NCBI GenBank assembly: GCA_944321895.1
Contig: CALUNA010000017.1
Span: 1 to 60,665, forward strand
Reading direction: 5' to 3'
DNA length: 60,665 nucleotides
Origin: an uncultured Bacteroidales bacterium
GTDB lineage: Bacteria; Bacteroidota; Bacteroidia; Bacteroidales; Paludibacteraceae
Position numbers and translations under genes: made by a program. Within the stretch, counting starts at the first letter, position 1; every line of letters begins with the position of its first letter. This document shows positions 1 to 7,655 of this stretch, one piece after another. A model generated the notes under the pieces. That model made no database searches. It saw only the letters and a list, made by a program, of their open reading frames with translations, and had not been told where the DNA came from.

Positions 1-394
1 AGCGGACTGCAACGTCCGGGCGGGGGTTTCGCAACGGCGATGCAAACAGCGCCGTCATGCCGGCCGCCGAGCCGGCATCCTGCGAGGCGATGGCGAGGAT
101 GACGATGACAAGGCGACAGCGCAATGCAATACCTCGCATGACACCGCCCAGGATCCCGGGTCAAGCCCGGGATGACAGAGTAAAAAAAGGCGGTAGTGCA
201 GAAAGTGCGAGGCGTCAGCGGAGATGGTAGAGACGCTGCGCGCAGCGTCTCCAATAACAAAAACAGGAAGGACGCCCCGCAACCAAAAGGATAAACACAC
301 ATGACGGCATGGAAAACGGTTGCGGGAACGTCCTGCCGGCAGGACAGAAGAAAAAAAGGTACAACAGTGTACAAATAACAAAACATAAAAAAAC
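1..394. other. Intergenic region with palindromic repeats
   Basis: I see no convincing gene here. The stretch holds a hairpin CCCGGGTCAAGCCCGGG at 155-171 followed by ATGACA, a widespread type of intergenic palindrome, and one copy of the GAGACGCTGCG palindrome at 230-251. The first 45 bases (CGGACTGCAACGTCCGGGCG and on) resemble the sequences that precede the other palindrome copies near 3811 and 3984, so the composite repeat probably begins before the window. Open frames through it change composition with the repeats and have no family resemblance. Confidence 0.7.
230..251. repeat. Palindromic intergenic repeat, copy 1
   Basis: A perfect 22-bp palindrome: GAGACGCTGCG followed by its own reverse complement, embedded in GTA...CAAT. 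The same core occurs at 3548-3569, 3850-3871 and 4031-4052. It would form a very stable hairpin in DNA or RNA, in the manner of REP-like elements. Confidence 0.8.
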
Positions 395-1189
395 ATGATT
401 ATGAATGACAATCTGAAACTTATCAAAAAGATTATCGAAGGGATGGAATCCACGGGATTCAAATACGGCTCGTTGTACGAGCTCGACAAACAATCCATTA
501 CGAAACTGTACAAGACCTTGGGAAAGGAAAAGAAGGAAAACATTTACACCCTCCTGGTGGTTATTGACAGCACGTATTCCACCCAAATGACAAAACGCTA
601 TTACGCCATGGATGAACTGTCCGATGTACTCTGGGGCATAGAGCAGCGCAAACCGCTGGAAAAAGCCTTTTGCGACTTGCTCAAGAACAAGAACTTCACC
701 CCCTTCAACATTCCCGGGAAAGGGACCAACCTGTTCACCGAGAACTATGGAATAGGGAAAGACGGCAAGGATAAAGGGAAAGCCGTATCGTTCATCAGCA
801 AGTTCGCATACTTTGTCACCGGCTACAAATTCCCCATTTACGACTCCATCGTCAAAGAGATGTTCCCGCTATTCTGGAAGTTCTGCGGATTCCCCAAAAA
901 CGAAATGCCCAAAATCGAGAAGAATGACATTGTGAGCCTTATCAATGCCATCGACATGTTCATAGAACGCTTGGGAAAACATGGCATCCCTGCCGATTAT
1001 GACATCATTGACCAACTGCTGTGGCGGACGGGAAAAATACGCAGGGGGAACTGGTCGCTCATCCTCTCCATGGAACAATACCAGAAATATGCCCAAAACA
1101 CCGAGAAGCCAGAACTTGCCTTCCACGATGACCCGCTTATGCTCGAATACTACGAGCTGGCAAAGAGAATCGAGGCAATGCCGAAATAA
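395..1189 (+). CDS. Hypothetical protein, possible HhH/OGG-fold relative
   Basis: A 264-residue soluble protein with no signal peptide or membrane segment. I do not recognise the family with confidence. The stretch SFISKFAYFVTGYKFPIYDS at about residues 131-150 is reminiscent of the helical core of DNA-glycosylase (OGG-like) fold proteins found in some defence-associated or hypothetical genes, where a conserved aspartate follows a K-x(2)-YF segment. This is a weak impression, not an assignment. A second ATG lies two codons in (401). The stop is 42 bp before the likely start of the BspA-like gene on the same strand, so the two could be co-transcribed. Palindromic repeats upstream suggest a junction between unrelated blocks. 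Confidence 0.6.
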   Translation: MIMNDNLKLIKKIIEGMESTGFKYGSLYELDKQSITKLYKTLGKEKKENIYTLLVVIDSTYSTQMTKRYYAMDELSDVLWGIEQRKPLEKAFCDLLKNKNFTPFNIPGKGTNLFTENYGIGKDGKDKGKAVSFISKFAYFVTGYKFPIYDSIVKEMFPLFWKFCGFPKNEMPKIEKNDIVSLINAIDMFIERLGKHGIPADYDIIDQLLWRTGKIRRGNWSLILSMEQYQKYAQNTEKPELAFHDDPLMLEYYELAKRIEAMPK

Positions 1190-1231
1190 CAAAACAAAAT
1201 AACAATACCAAACAATTAAATGTACAACAGT

Positions 1232-3463
1232 ATGAAAAAAAATGTATTTGCATTTGCCCTTGCCCTGCTGACGGCAGCAAGCGCATGGGCATACGATTTC
1301 AAAAGCGGTGATTTGTATTACAACATTACCGACGAGGCCGCCAAGACCGTGGAAGTGACGTATGAATCACTGTATAGCTACGACAATTACACTTCCCTGC
1401 CCGGCGCTGTAACCATTCCCGAAACCGTAAGTTACAACGGCACGACTTACAGCGTGACAAGCATTGGAGACGAGGCGTTCCAGAACTGCTCCGCACTCAC
1501 CCAAGTGACCATAGGCAACAGCGTGACAAGCATTGGAGAAGAGGCGTTCTCCAGCTGCTCCGCACTCACCCAAGTGAACATAGGCGACGGCGTGACAAGC
1601 ATTGGAGAAAGGGCGTTCTACTACTGCTACGCACTCACGCAAGTAACCATAGGCAACAGCGTGACAAGCATTGGAAACTATGCGTTCTCCGAGTGCTCCT
1701 CACTCACGCAAGTCACCATACCCGAGAGCGTGACAAGCATTGGAGACAGGGCGTTCTCCTGGTGCTCCGCACTTGCTCTTGTCCGTTGTGAGGCTACTAC
1801 ACCGCCTGCATTGGGAAGCGATTGCTTTGGCGGCACTTCCTTCGCCATTGTTTTTATCCCCACAGGCACAAAAGATACCTACACAACAGCATGGGGTAGC
1901 AGCTATACCTATATAGAAGGTGAAGGCGTGGAACTGACCGTACATGTGGAAACACCGGGGGGATTGACGGAAGCCATTGTAGCCAAAGGCTATATGCCGA
2001 CTGCTGTCAATAAACTGACCGTTACAGGCACACTGAACGATGACGATTTCAGTATCATCAAAAACAATATGACACGTCTATACGATTTGGACATTTCCGG
2101 TATCACCAACACCACATTGCCCGAGGCGGTCTTTTCCGGAAAGAAAACCTTGTTGCAAATAGATTTGCCCACACAGCTCACGGCCATACCAGACTACGCA
2201 TTCCGGTCTTGCCCTATCTTCTCCATCACCATTCCAGAGAGCGTGACAAGCATTGGATACTGGGCGTTCGAAGGATGCGGCGCACTCACGCAAGTGAACA
2301 TACCCAACGGCGTGACAAGCATTGGAGAAGGGGCGTTCGAAGGCTGCTCCAAACTCACAGAAGTGACCATACCCAACAGCGTGACAAGCATTGGAAGCAG
2401 GGCGTTCTCCGGCTGCTCCAAACTCACAGAAGTGACCATACCCAACAGCGTAACAAGCATTGAAGACCAAACGTTCTCCTACTGCTCCGCACTCGCTGCC
2501 GTTATTATCGGCAACCACGTGGAAACCATCAGTTATGATGCTTTTTTCCGTTGTTCCAGCCTTGACACCATTACCTGCCTGGGAGGCAACCCGCCTGCGG
2601 TAAGCCAGAGTTTTGAAACCATAAACCCAAACACCTGCAAGCTCTATGTGCCCAAAACAGCGCTTATGGATTATATCCAGGCTCCCGTATGGGGTGCTTT
2701 CCTGAACATGGAAGGCATAGACGTACCTACGGAAACTTATCTGCTTAACCTGCGGATAGGACAAGGCGGCAGCATCAGCCATAATGGCAATGTATATACG
2801 ACAAACAGTACCATAGAAGTGCTGCCCGAAGCCACCACTACCTTGCAAATACAAGCCACCCCGGGTTATGAAATCGGCAGCGTCAGCTTCAACGGCACGG
2901 ACTATACCGCACAAGTCAGCGCAGACGGCACGCTCACCCTGCCCGCACTTACGGAAAACGCCACCCTGCAAGTCAGCTTCACACAACAAAGCTACACCGT
3001 AGCCTATTACGTGGCAGGCAGCAATGCCTATTTCTTCACCACGGTGAATTATGGTGAAACCTTCCGTTGCCACGCCGCAGCAGCCGAAGGGCACAGCATC
3101 CTGTCCGTAACCCTGAACGGTACGGACATCACCAGCCAATTAGGCGAAGACGGCTTGCTGGAGATGACCAATATCACGGAAAACTGTACGCTTATCATCA
3201 GCACGGATGGAGAACAGACAAGCGAGAACACCGGCACGCAACAGGATGTAGCCGCTTTCCGTGCCTGGCAAAGCAACGGCGAGGTGTTCGTGGAGCATAC
3301 GCAGGACATGACCGGCGTGGCCCTCTATGATGTAAATGGCCGCCTGCTCCACCAGACGGAAACCAACGGTTACGGCGTGCTGCGCATGGCCGCACCGGGC
3401 AAGATACACATCGTGCGCGCCACCTATGCAGACGGCACCACCGCCAGCCAAAAGGTAATGTAA
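1232..3463 (+). CDS. BspA-like leucine-rich repeat surface protein
   Basis: A secreted protein of 743 residues if started at the ATG at 1232, which begins directly with a signal peptide (MKKNVFAFALALLTAASAWA); an ATG at 1220 adds four residues. Two blocks of LRR_5 (BspA-type) repeats with the consensus SVTSIGxxAFxxCSALTxVTIP lie at about residues 65-195 and 330-440. A beta-sandwich-rich region follows, and the last ~70 residues (VFVEHTQDMTGVALYDVNGRLL to the end) look like a T9SS C-terminal sorting domain. Family members in oral and gut Bacteroidales are cell-surface proteins that bind host or bacterial proteins. The repeats are also nearly identical at DNA level with a 69-bp period, so copy number may vary by recombination. 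Confidence 0.85.
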   Translation: MKKNVFAFALALLTAASAWAYDFKSGDLYYNITDEAAKTVEVTYESLYSYDNYTSLPGAVTIPETVSYNGTTYSVTSIGDEAFQNCSALTQVTIGNSVTSIGEEAFSSCSALTQVNIGDGVTSIGERAFYYCYALTQVTIGNSVTSIGNYAFSECSSLTQVTIPESVTSIGDRAFSWCSALALVRCEATTPPALGSDCFGGTSFAIVFIPTGTKDTYTTAWGSSYTYIEGEGVELTVHVETPGGLTEAIVAKGYMPTAVNKLTVTGTLNDDDFSIIKNNMTRLYDLDISGITNTTLPEAVFSGKKTLLQIDLPTQLTAIPDYAFRSCPIFSITIPESVTSIGYWAFEGCGALTQVNIPNGVTSIGEGAFEGCSKLTEVTIPNSVTSIGSRAFSGCSKLTEVTIPNSVTSIEDQTFSYCSALAAVIIGNHVETISYDAFFRCSSLDTITCLGGNPPAVSQSFETINPNTCKLYVPKTALMDYIQAPVWGAFLNMEGIDVPTETYLLNLRIGQGGSISHNGNVYTTNSTIEVLPEATTTLQIQATPGYEIGSVSFNGTDYTAQVSADGTLTLPALTENATLQVSFTQQSYTVAYYVAGSNAYFFTTVNYGETFRCHAAAAEGHSILSVTLNGTDITSQLGEDGLLEMTNITENCTLIISTDGEQTSENTGTQQDVAAFRAWQSNGEVFVEHTQDMTGVALYDVNGRLLHQTETNGYGVLRMAAPGKIHIVRATYADGTTASQKVM
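1452..1760 (+). repeat. 69-bp tandem coding repeats, block 1 of BspA-like gene
   Basis: GCGTGACAAGCATTGGAGA recurs at intervals of 69 bp (23 codons), each repeat encoding one LRR_5 unit. Adjacent units share long identical runs. A second block with the same core lies at 2238-2465, interrupted by a non-repetitive segment of about 450 bp. Confidence 0.85.
2238..2465 (+). repeat. 69-bp tandem coding repeats, block 2 of BspA-like gene
   Basis: Four units carrying the same GCGTGACAAGCATTGGA core as block 1. The CCAAACTCACAGAAGTGACC segment is identical in two neighbouring units, which points to recent duplication or gene conversion. Confidence 0.8.
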
Positions 3464-3489
3464 CACACGGCTGCACGGCAGCTCTTATC

Positions 3490-3522
3490 CCGCCGGGAAC
3501 GGAAACGTTTCCGGCGGTTTTT
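3490..3522 (+). terminator. Rho-independent terminator of the BspA-like gene
   Basis: CCGCCGG at 3490-3496 pairs with CCGGCGG at 3511-3517, with an inner AACG/CGTT helix, and is followed by TTTTT. It sits 27 bp after the stop. Confidence 0.85.
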
Positions 3523-3547
3523 GTGTATTATAAGCCCGAAAATTGTA

Positions 3548-3569
3548 GAGACGTTGCGTGCAGCGTCTC
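3548..3569. repeat. Palindromic intergenic repeat, copy 2
   Basis: GAGACGTTGCG/TGCAGCGTCTC: the same element as at 230-251, with substitutions that turn two pairs into G-T (G-U in RNA), so the helix is kept. Confidence 0.8.
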
Positions 3570-3849
3570 CAATGTTGGCAGGCAGCTGCGAACGGCTTAC
3601 GCGCTACGCTTGTACTCCCTTTCTTTCTACAGCAAAAGAAAGGGAGGAAAGAATGCCGCCGCTGAATCCGCCTTCATCCCGGCATGCTGGCGCGCCGGAC
3701 GCTAAAATTCATAAACTTGCCTACGGCTTCAAACAGTATGAATTTTGGCCGCGCCCAACGCTGGCCTGCCGGGCGGCGGATAAGGCGGGGACACACCGGC
3801 CGACGGATTGCAACGTTCGGGCGGAGATTTCGCACAAAGACGCATGGTA

Positions 3850-3871
3850 GAGACGCTGCGCGCAGCGTCTC
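3850..3871. repeat. Palindromic intergenic repeat, copy 3
   Basis: Identical to the perfect palindrome at 230-251, inside a unit about 180 bp long that also contains the CCCTTTCTTT/AAAGAAAGGG inverted repeat. Confidence 0.8.
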
Positions 3872-4030
3872 CAATGGTGGCAGGCAGTTGCAAACGGCTT
3901 ACGCGCTGCGCTTGTACTCCCTTTCTTTCTGCAGCAAAAGAAAGGGAGGAAAGAATGCCGCCGCTGAATCCGCCTCCTTCCCGATGGACTGCAACATTCG
4001 GGCGGGAGTTTCGCACAAAGGCGCATGGTA

Positions 4031-4052
4031 GAGACGTTGCGTGCAGCGTCTC
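4031..4052. repeat. Palindromic intergenic repeat, copy 4
   Basis: Same G-T variant as copy 2. The sequence after it departs from the composite unit after about 12 bases. Confidence 0.8.
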
Positions 4053-4162
4053 CAATGGTGGAAAACCGACACAAACCGCCACCCAATTGGCGCGTAAGCG
4101 AATGACACCGGGAACTGTGGTACATAGTGCAAGAAACACCGGCGGCGCGTTGCCCGACTGCC

Positions 4163-5452
4163 CTATTTCAGTTGGCTGGCAGTCCGGCGGATAAGTTCGA
4201 CGGTCGTATCGTCATCAAAAACGGAATAAAGCCCCTGCGGTTCCTGGGCAGGATCCCCGCAATAGACATCGCCCGGCTGCCAAACGGTGTGGATGGGCTT
4301 GGCCTCGCCACCCCACGCCCAGAAATTGACCCCGGCAAGCACATCTCCGGAACGTTTCGAGACACGCAAGCGGCCAAAGATGCCGGCATAGTAGGCATCG
4401 CGCAGCGTGGTCGGTGTTCCCCGTTCAAAGCGCATTCCGTCGCGCGGGAAACCGAACTCCTCGATAACGACCGGTTTCTGGAGGCGTCTGCCCATTTCGA
4501 GGTGCAAGTCCATATAGTCGTTGGTTTTGGCCAGAGCATTGTCAAAGCCCGCAAGCAGGTCATCGCGCGAGGCCCAGTTCCAGTTGCACGGCCAGATATG
4601 GAGGTTGATATAGGAGATTTCGGGTATCGCATGGATACGTTCGGCCAGTTCCGTGTTTCCCTCGCAGCCGACAACTCCTTCCGAACCCGTGGAAATCATG
4701 TGGTTGGCATCAAGCGAACGTATCAGGCGCGCCGTTTCGGCAATCCATTCGGCAAAGGCCTCGTGGTTGGCTTCTCCGAAGGGACGCGGTTCGTTGCAAA
4801 TCTGCCACGAAAAAATAGCGGGGTCATCGGCATATTTCAGCCCCGTATAACGGTTCGTGCGGCCGACAATGAAACGCACATGGTCGGCAAAGAGCGCACG
4901 CGCCCCGCTGTCGGGAATGAAACGCGATACATAATCCACATAAGCAGCATAGCCGTCAACGGCCGGAATGGGCGCCTGGCCTGCCCCGCTCCATGAAAGG
5001 TATTGCGAATAACCGCCCGACCACTCCCACGAGTTGGTCAGATAGAGCACGGCCTTCATGCCGCGCTGTTGGAGCTGATAGAGGAAATAATCAAGCCCGT
5101 CGAGCAACTCATCGTTGTATTTGCCGGGGGCATACTGGAGTGTCGGCTCTATTTTGGAGGTAACGCCCGGGCCGCCATCGGCACCCACCAGCACACGCAG
5201 GTTCGTAACTCCCCAGGCCGCCAGCGTATCAAGTTCACGGGCAAGGCGCGCACGGTCGCCACCCTCGCCCGCCGAAGCAAGGATAGGGCCATACCAGAAA
5301 TTGGTTCCCAGAAAATAACAAGGCTCGCCATCGAGCATGAATTGTCCGTTCTCAACACGGACGAACGAATCGTTGGTTGCCGGAGTGCTGCACCCGCAGG
5401 CAAATCCGAGGAGTATTCCCATACAGAAAACAAGCCGGATAAAAAGTTTCAT
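4163..5452 (-). CDS. GH5 family (mannanase-like) lipoprotein
   Basis: A 429-residue secreted glycoside hydrolase, most like GH5 subfamily 7 beta-mannanases. The N-terminus is a lipoprotein signal peptide with cysteines at residues 19 and 21. The (beta/alpha)8 fold is recognisable from FLGTNFWYG (about 48-55), the acid/base glutamate in WQICNEPRP (E221), the YINLHIWP strand (281-288) and the nucleophile in PVVIEEFGFPRDG (E332). The domain fills the whole mature protein with no carbohydrate-binding module. It lies 180 bp downstream of a secreted esterase on the same strand, which would fit stepwise attack on a decorated mannan; that link is inferred. Substrate specificity cannot be read from the sequence. 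Confidence 0.85.
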   Translation of the reverse strand: MKLFIRLVFCMGILLGFACGCSTPATNDSFVRVENGQFMLDGEPCYFLGTNFWYGPILASAGEGGDRARLARELDTLAAWGVTNLRVLVGADGGPGVTSKIEPTLQYAPGKYNDELLDGLDYFLYQLQQRGMKAVLYLTNSWEWSGGYSQYLSWSGAGQAPIPAVDGYAAYVDYVSRFIPDSGARALFADHVRFIVGRTNRYTGLKYADDPAIFSWQICNEPRPFGEANHEAFAEWIAETARLIRSLDANHMISTGSEGVVGCEGNTELAERIHAIPEISYINLHIWPCNWNWASRDDLLAGFDNALAKTNDYMDLHLEMGRRLQKPVVIEEFGFPRDGMRFERGTPTTLRDAYYAGIFGRLRVSKRSGDVLAGVNFWAWGGEAKPIHTVWQPGDVYCGDPAQEPQGLYSVFDDDTTVELIRRTASQLK

Positions 5453-5632
5453 ATCGTCAGAAAATTCAGGTTGTCCATGAAAAAAACAAGTGTTTGCAAA
5501 GATAACACTCTATGCGGATTGTCGGGCTATGCATCCGAAAATCCACTCCACCGCCATGGCAATGGCAGGAACGGCGGCGTCGCATAAGCATTCCCCCACC
5601 TTGGGGAAAACACGGTGCAAAAAGGCATTCCA

Positions 5633-6559
5633 CTATTGCTCACGGTACATGTCCTGTGCCCGGATAGAGCCACGTGGATTGGCTTTCCAACGGGAGTCGT
5701 ACACGGTGGCATCCATTTTCAACGGCAGTTGCTGCAACACATATTCGCGGATAAAACGGTTTATTTCCGGCAAACTGTATTGCATCGGATAGGCAGCCAC
5801 CTCGTGTCCCAAACCGCGATAACGGTACAAAGCATACGGAGTGCCGTATTTCTCGAAGCGTTTGACCAGCTCGCTACTGCCGAAAAAGCCGAGGTTAAAC
5901 AGCCGTATGCGGTCATAAATGACAATGCGGTCTTCCTGCCCGTGGAACATCAGTGTCGGTGCCGGCTTGTGCAGGCGGTAATCGGGCTTGCCCTCGCGGC
6001 TAAACACCGCACCGGCAAAAGCAATAACCCCCGCATAATGGAACGACTCCGGCAGGCTTTCCGCCAATGCGGTACGGTTGCACAGCTCATAATCGGCCTG
6101 CAAGGCCGTAATGGCGCCCGCGCTCGAACCGCACACCATAATCCGCGACGTATCCACCTGCAATTCGTCCGCATGTTCCAGAATATAGCCCGTAGCGGCA
6201 TATAAATCCTCCACAGCCATGTCGATGGCATTTTCCAGCGGCTTGACGTGCAACGCACCAACCTTTTTCACATTCTTAAGCCCCAAGCGGTAATCAATGG
6301 CCGCCACCACATAGCCGCTGTCGCACAAGGCACGGCAGAACGCCGCATTGTGCGCGGCATCCTTGGAACCCGACACGAAACCGCCGCCAAAAACAAACAA
6401 CACGCAGGGCAGAGGCTCCGCCGGATTTCCAGGCGTATAAACATCCATGCTAAGAAAAGCCGTGTCGCGTTGCACAAACGGATAATTACGGACAACCGGT
6501 TCCGCAAAAGAAGCAGCGATAAAGCCGCCCAACAGCAGGCATACATAAAGTCGTTTCAT
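5633..6559 (-). CDS. Secreted alpha/beta-hydrolase, carboxylesterase-like
   Basis: A 308-residue esterase of the BD-FAE/carboxylesterase type. I start it at the ATG at 6559 (MKRLYVCLLLGGFIAASFAEP, a clean signal peptide) because a TATTTTTG promoter lies at 6581-6588 and longer frames would run through it. An oxyanion-hole loop of the FGGGF type (about residues 57-61) replaces HGGG. The nucleophile is in GSSAG (S146), the acid is D210 in GQEDRIV, and H252 in GLGHEVA completes the triad. Relatives remove acetyl or feruloyl groups from plant polysaccharides. The GH5 mannanase-like gene follows on the same strand. Confidence 0.8.
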   Translation of the reverse strand: MKRLYVCLLLGGFIAASFAEPVVRNYPFVQRDTAFLSMDVYTPGNPAEPLPCVLFVFGGGFVSGSKDAAHNAAFCRALCDSGYVVAAIDYRLGLKNVKKVGALHVKPLENAIDMAVEDLYAATGYILEHADELQVDTSRIMVCGSSAGAITALQADYELCNRTALAESLPESFHYAGVIAFAGAVFSREGKPDYRLHKPAPTLMFHGQEDRIVIYDRIRLFNLGFFGSSELVKRFEKYGTPYALYRYRGLGHEVAAYPMQYSLPEINRFIREYVLQQLPLKMDATVYDSRWKANPRGSIRAQDMYREQ

Positions 6560-6580
6560 AAGCATATAAAAAAACAGGAA

Positions 6581-6610
6581 CAAAAATAGAAAAGAATATC
6601 CTAATAACAA
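6581..6610 (-). promoter_or_regulatory. Promoter of the esterase gene
   Basis: On the minus strand, TTG (6608-6610), 19 bp, then TATTTTTG (6588-6581), about 20 bp before the start codon. It is divergent from the ruvX promoter at 6642-6649. Confidence 0.65.
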
Positions 6611-6641
6611 TGGAGAATATGCAAGCGAGCGTTTTTTTTCG

Positions 6642-6649
6642 TACCTTTG
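6642..6649 (+). promoter_or_regulatory. -7 element of the ruvX-def promoter
   Basis: TACCTTTG matches the Bacteroidota -7 consensus. The short distance to the ATG at 6658 implies an almost leaderless transcript and argues against the ATG at 6610 as start. Confidence 0.65.
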
Positions 6650-6657
6650 CACGGTTT

Positions 6658-7071
6658 ATGGGACGCATCATGGCTATTGACTACGGGAGAAAGCGCGTCG
6701 GGCTGGCTGTTACCGACCCTTTGCGCATCACCGCGAACGGACTGGATACCGTTCCGGCCGATCGTGTCCTGAGTTACATCGCGGACTATACGAAAAAGGA
6801 AACGGTGGACATGTTCGTGGTCGGATTGCCGCGTCAGATGAACTACACGGAATCGGAAAGCATGCAGTACATAAAGCCATTCCTCGACAAGCTGAGGAAA
6901 CAGTTTCCCGACAAGGAGGTTGTAATGGTCGATGAGCGTTTCACCTCCGTGCTGGCACACCGCGCCATGCTGGATGCCGGGCTGAAAAAGAAGGACAGGC
7001 AGGACAAAGCCCTGGTCGACAAAATTTCGGCCACGATTATCCTGCAATCATACTTGGAAATGAATCCATAG
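6658..7071 (+). CDS. ruvX: Putative pre-16S rRNA nuclease / Holliday junction resolvase (YqgF family)
   Basis: A 137-residue RNase H-fold protein, typical for the family, which matures the 5' end of 16S rRNA and was earlier proposed as a Holliday junction resolvase. The first strand MAIDYGRKRVGLAVTD carries the catalytic aspartate D8; FVVGLPRQMN, VVMVDERFTS and DKISATIILQSYL are the other family blocks. Start chosen at 6658 (MGRIMAIDYG) from family length and the promoter at 6642-6649. def follows 27 bp later on the same strand. Confidence 0.93.
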   Translation: MGRIMAIDYGRKRVGLAVTDPLRITANGLDTVPADRVLSYIADYTKKETVDMFVVGLPRQMNYTESESMQYIKPFLDKLRKQFPDKEVVMVDERFTSVLAHRAMLDAGLKKKDRQDKALVDKISATIILQSYLEMNP

Positions 7072-7098
7072 AAACAAACCAATAATAACAACAAAGAC

Positions 7099-7647
7099 AT
7101 GATATTACCTATTTATACCTACGGACAGCCGGTGTTGCGCAAGCAGGCGGAAGAAATCACAGCCGATTATCCCGACCTGAAACAGTTGATTGCCGACATG
7201 TATGAAACCATGGACAAGGCGGATGGCGTGGGGCTTGCCGCGCCGCAAATCGGCCTGCCCATCCGGCTTTTCGTCATAGACGGCGACGTGCTGGGCGATG
7301 ACTATCCTGACTGCAAAGGTTTCCGGAAAACTTTCATCAACCCGCAAATCATCAGTAGCAGCGAGGAGACCGTAAGCTACGAAGAAGGTTGCCTGAGCCT
7401 GCCGGGCATAAGCGAGACGGTCGTGCGTCCCGCCACCATCACCATCCGCTACATGGATGAGGATTTCCAGGAACAAACGGAAACATACGGCAGTTTCAGC
7501 GCACGCATCGTGCAGCACGAATACGACCACTTGGAAGGGCACGTGTTCACTGACCGCGTATCGCCCATCAGGCGGCAGTTCCTGAAAACGAAACTGGCCA
7601 ACATAGCCAAAGGCAAGACAGCCTGCCGCTACCGTACGAAAAAATAA
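7099..7647 (+). CDS. def: Peptide deformylase
   Basis: A 182-residue metalloenzyme that removes the N-terminal formyl group from nascent proteins. All three signature motifs are present: GVGLAAPQIG (43-52), EEGCLSLPG with metal ligand C98, and QHEYDHLEG with ligands H140 and H144 and catalytic E141. Length is usual. It lies 27 bp after ruvX, the common arrangement in this phylum, and its end faces holA on the opposite strand with an 8-bp gap. Confidence 0.97.
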   Translation: MILPIYTYGQPVLRKQAEEITADYPDLKQLIADMYETMDKADGVGLAAPQIGLPIRLFVIDGDVLGDDYPDCKGFRKTFINPQIISSSEETVSYEEGCLSLPGISETVVRPATITIRYMDEDFQEQTETYGSFSARIVQHEYDHLEGHVFTDRVSPIRRQFLKTKLANIAKGKTACRYRTKK

Positions 7648-7655
7648 GAAAGAAT

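Larger units (their letters stand above)
3523..4162. other. Intergenic block built from composite repeats
   Basis: About 640 bp without a supportable gene. It consists of three partial copies of one composite unit: a lead-in (GCAACGTTCGGGCG...TTTCGCACAAAG.CGCATGGTA), the GAGACG palindrome, CCAATGGTGGCAGGCAG, then a second inverted repeat CCCTTTCTTT...AAAGAAAGGG (3617-3644 and 3919-3946) and GAATGCCGCCGCTGAATCCGCC. The third copy, after 4052, is truncated. Open frames through it are by-products of the repeats. Confidence 0.75.

Noticed and set aside
2078-3139. 353-codon frame opposite the BspA-like gene
   Set aside because: Its apparent internal repeats (ERPVSNACHAVGYGH) are the complement of the LRR repeats.
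3808-4194. 128-codon frame in the composite repeats
   Set aside because: Encoded entirely by intergenic repeats that also appear in other frames elsewhere.
4127-4996. 289-codon plus-strand frame over the GH5 gene
   Set aside because: Overlaps the GH5 coding sequence, which has signal peptide and catalytic residues in order; the plus frame has none.
5591-5608. TTCCCC...GGGGAA hairpin between the esterase and the GH5 gene
   Set aside because: Short stem with no U-tract on the minus strand; not good evidence for a terminator.
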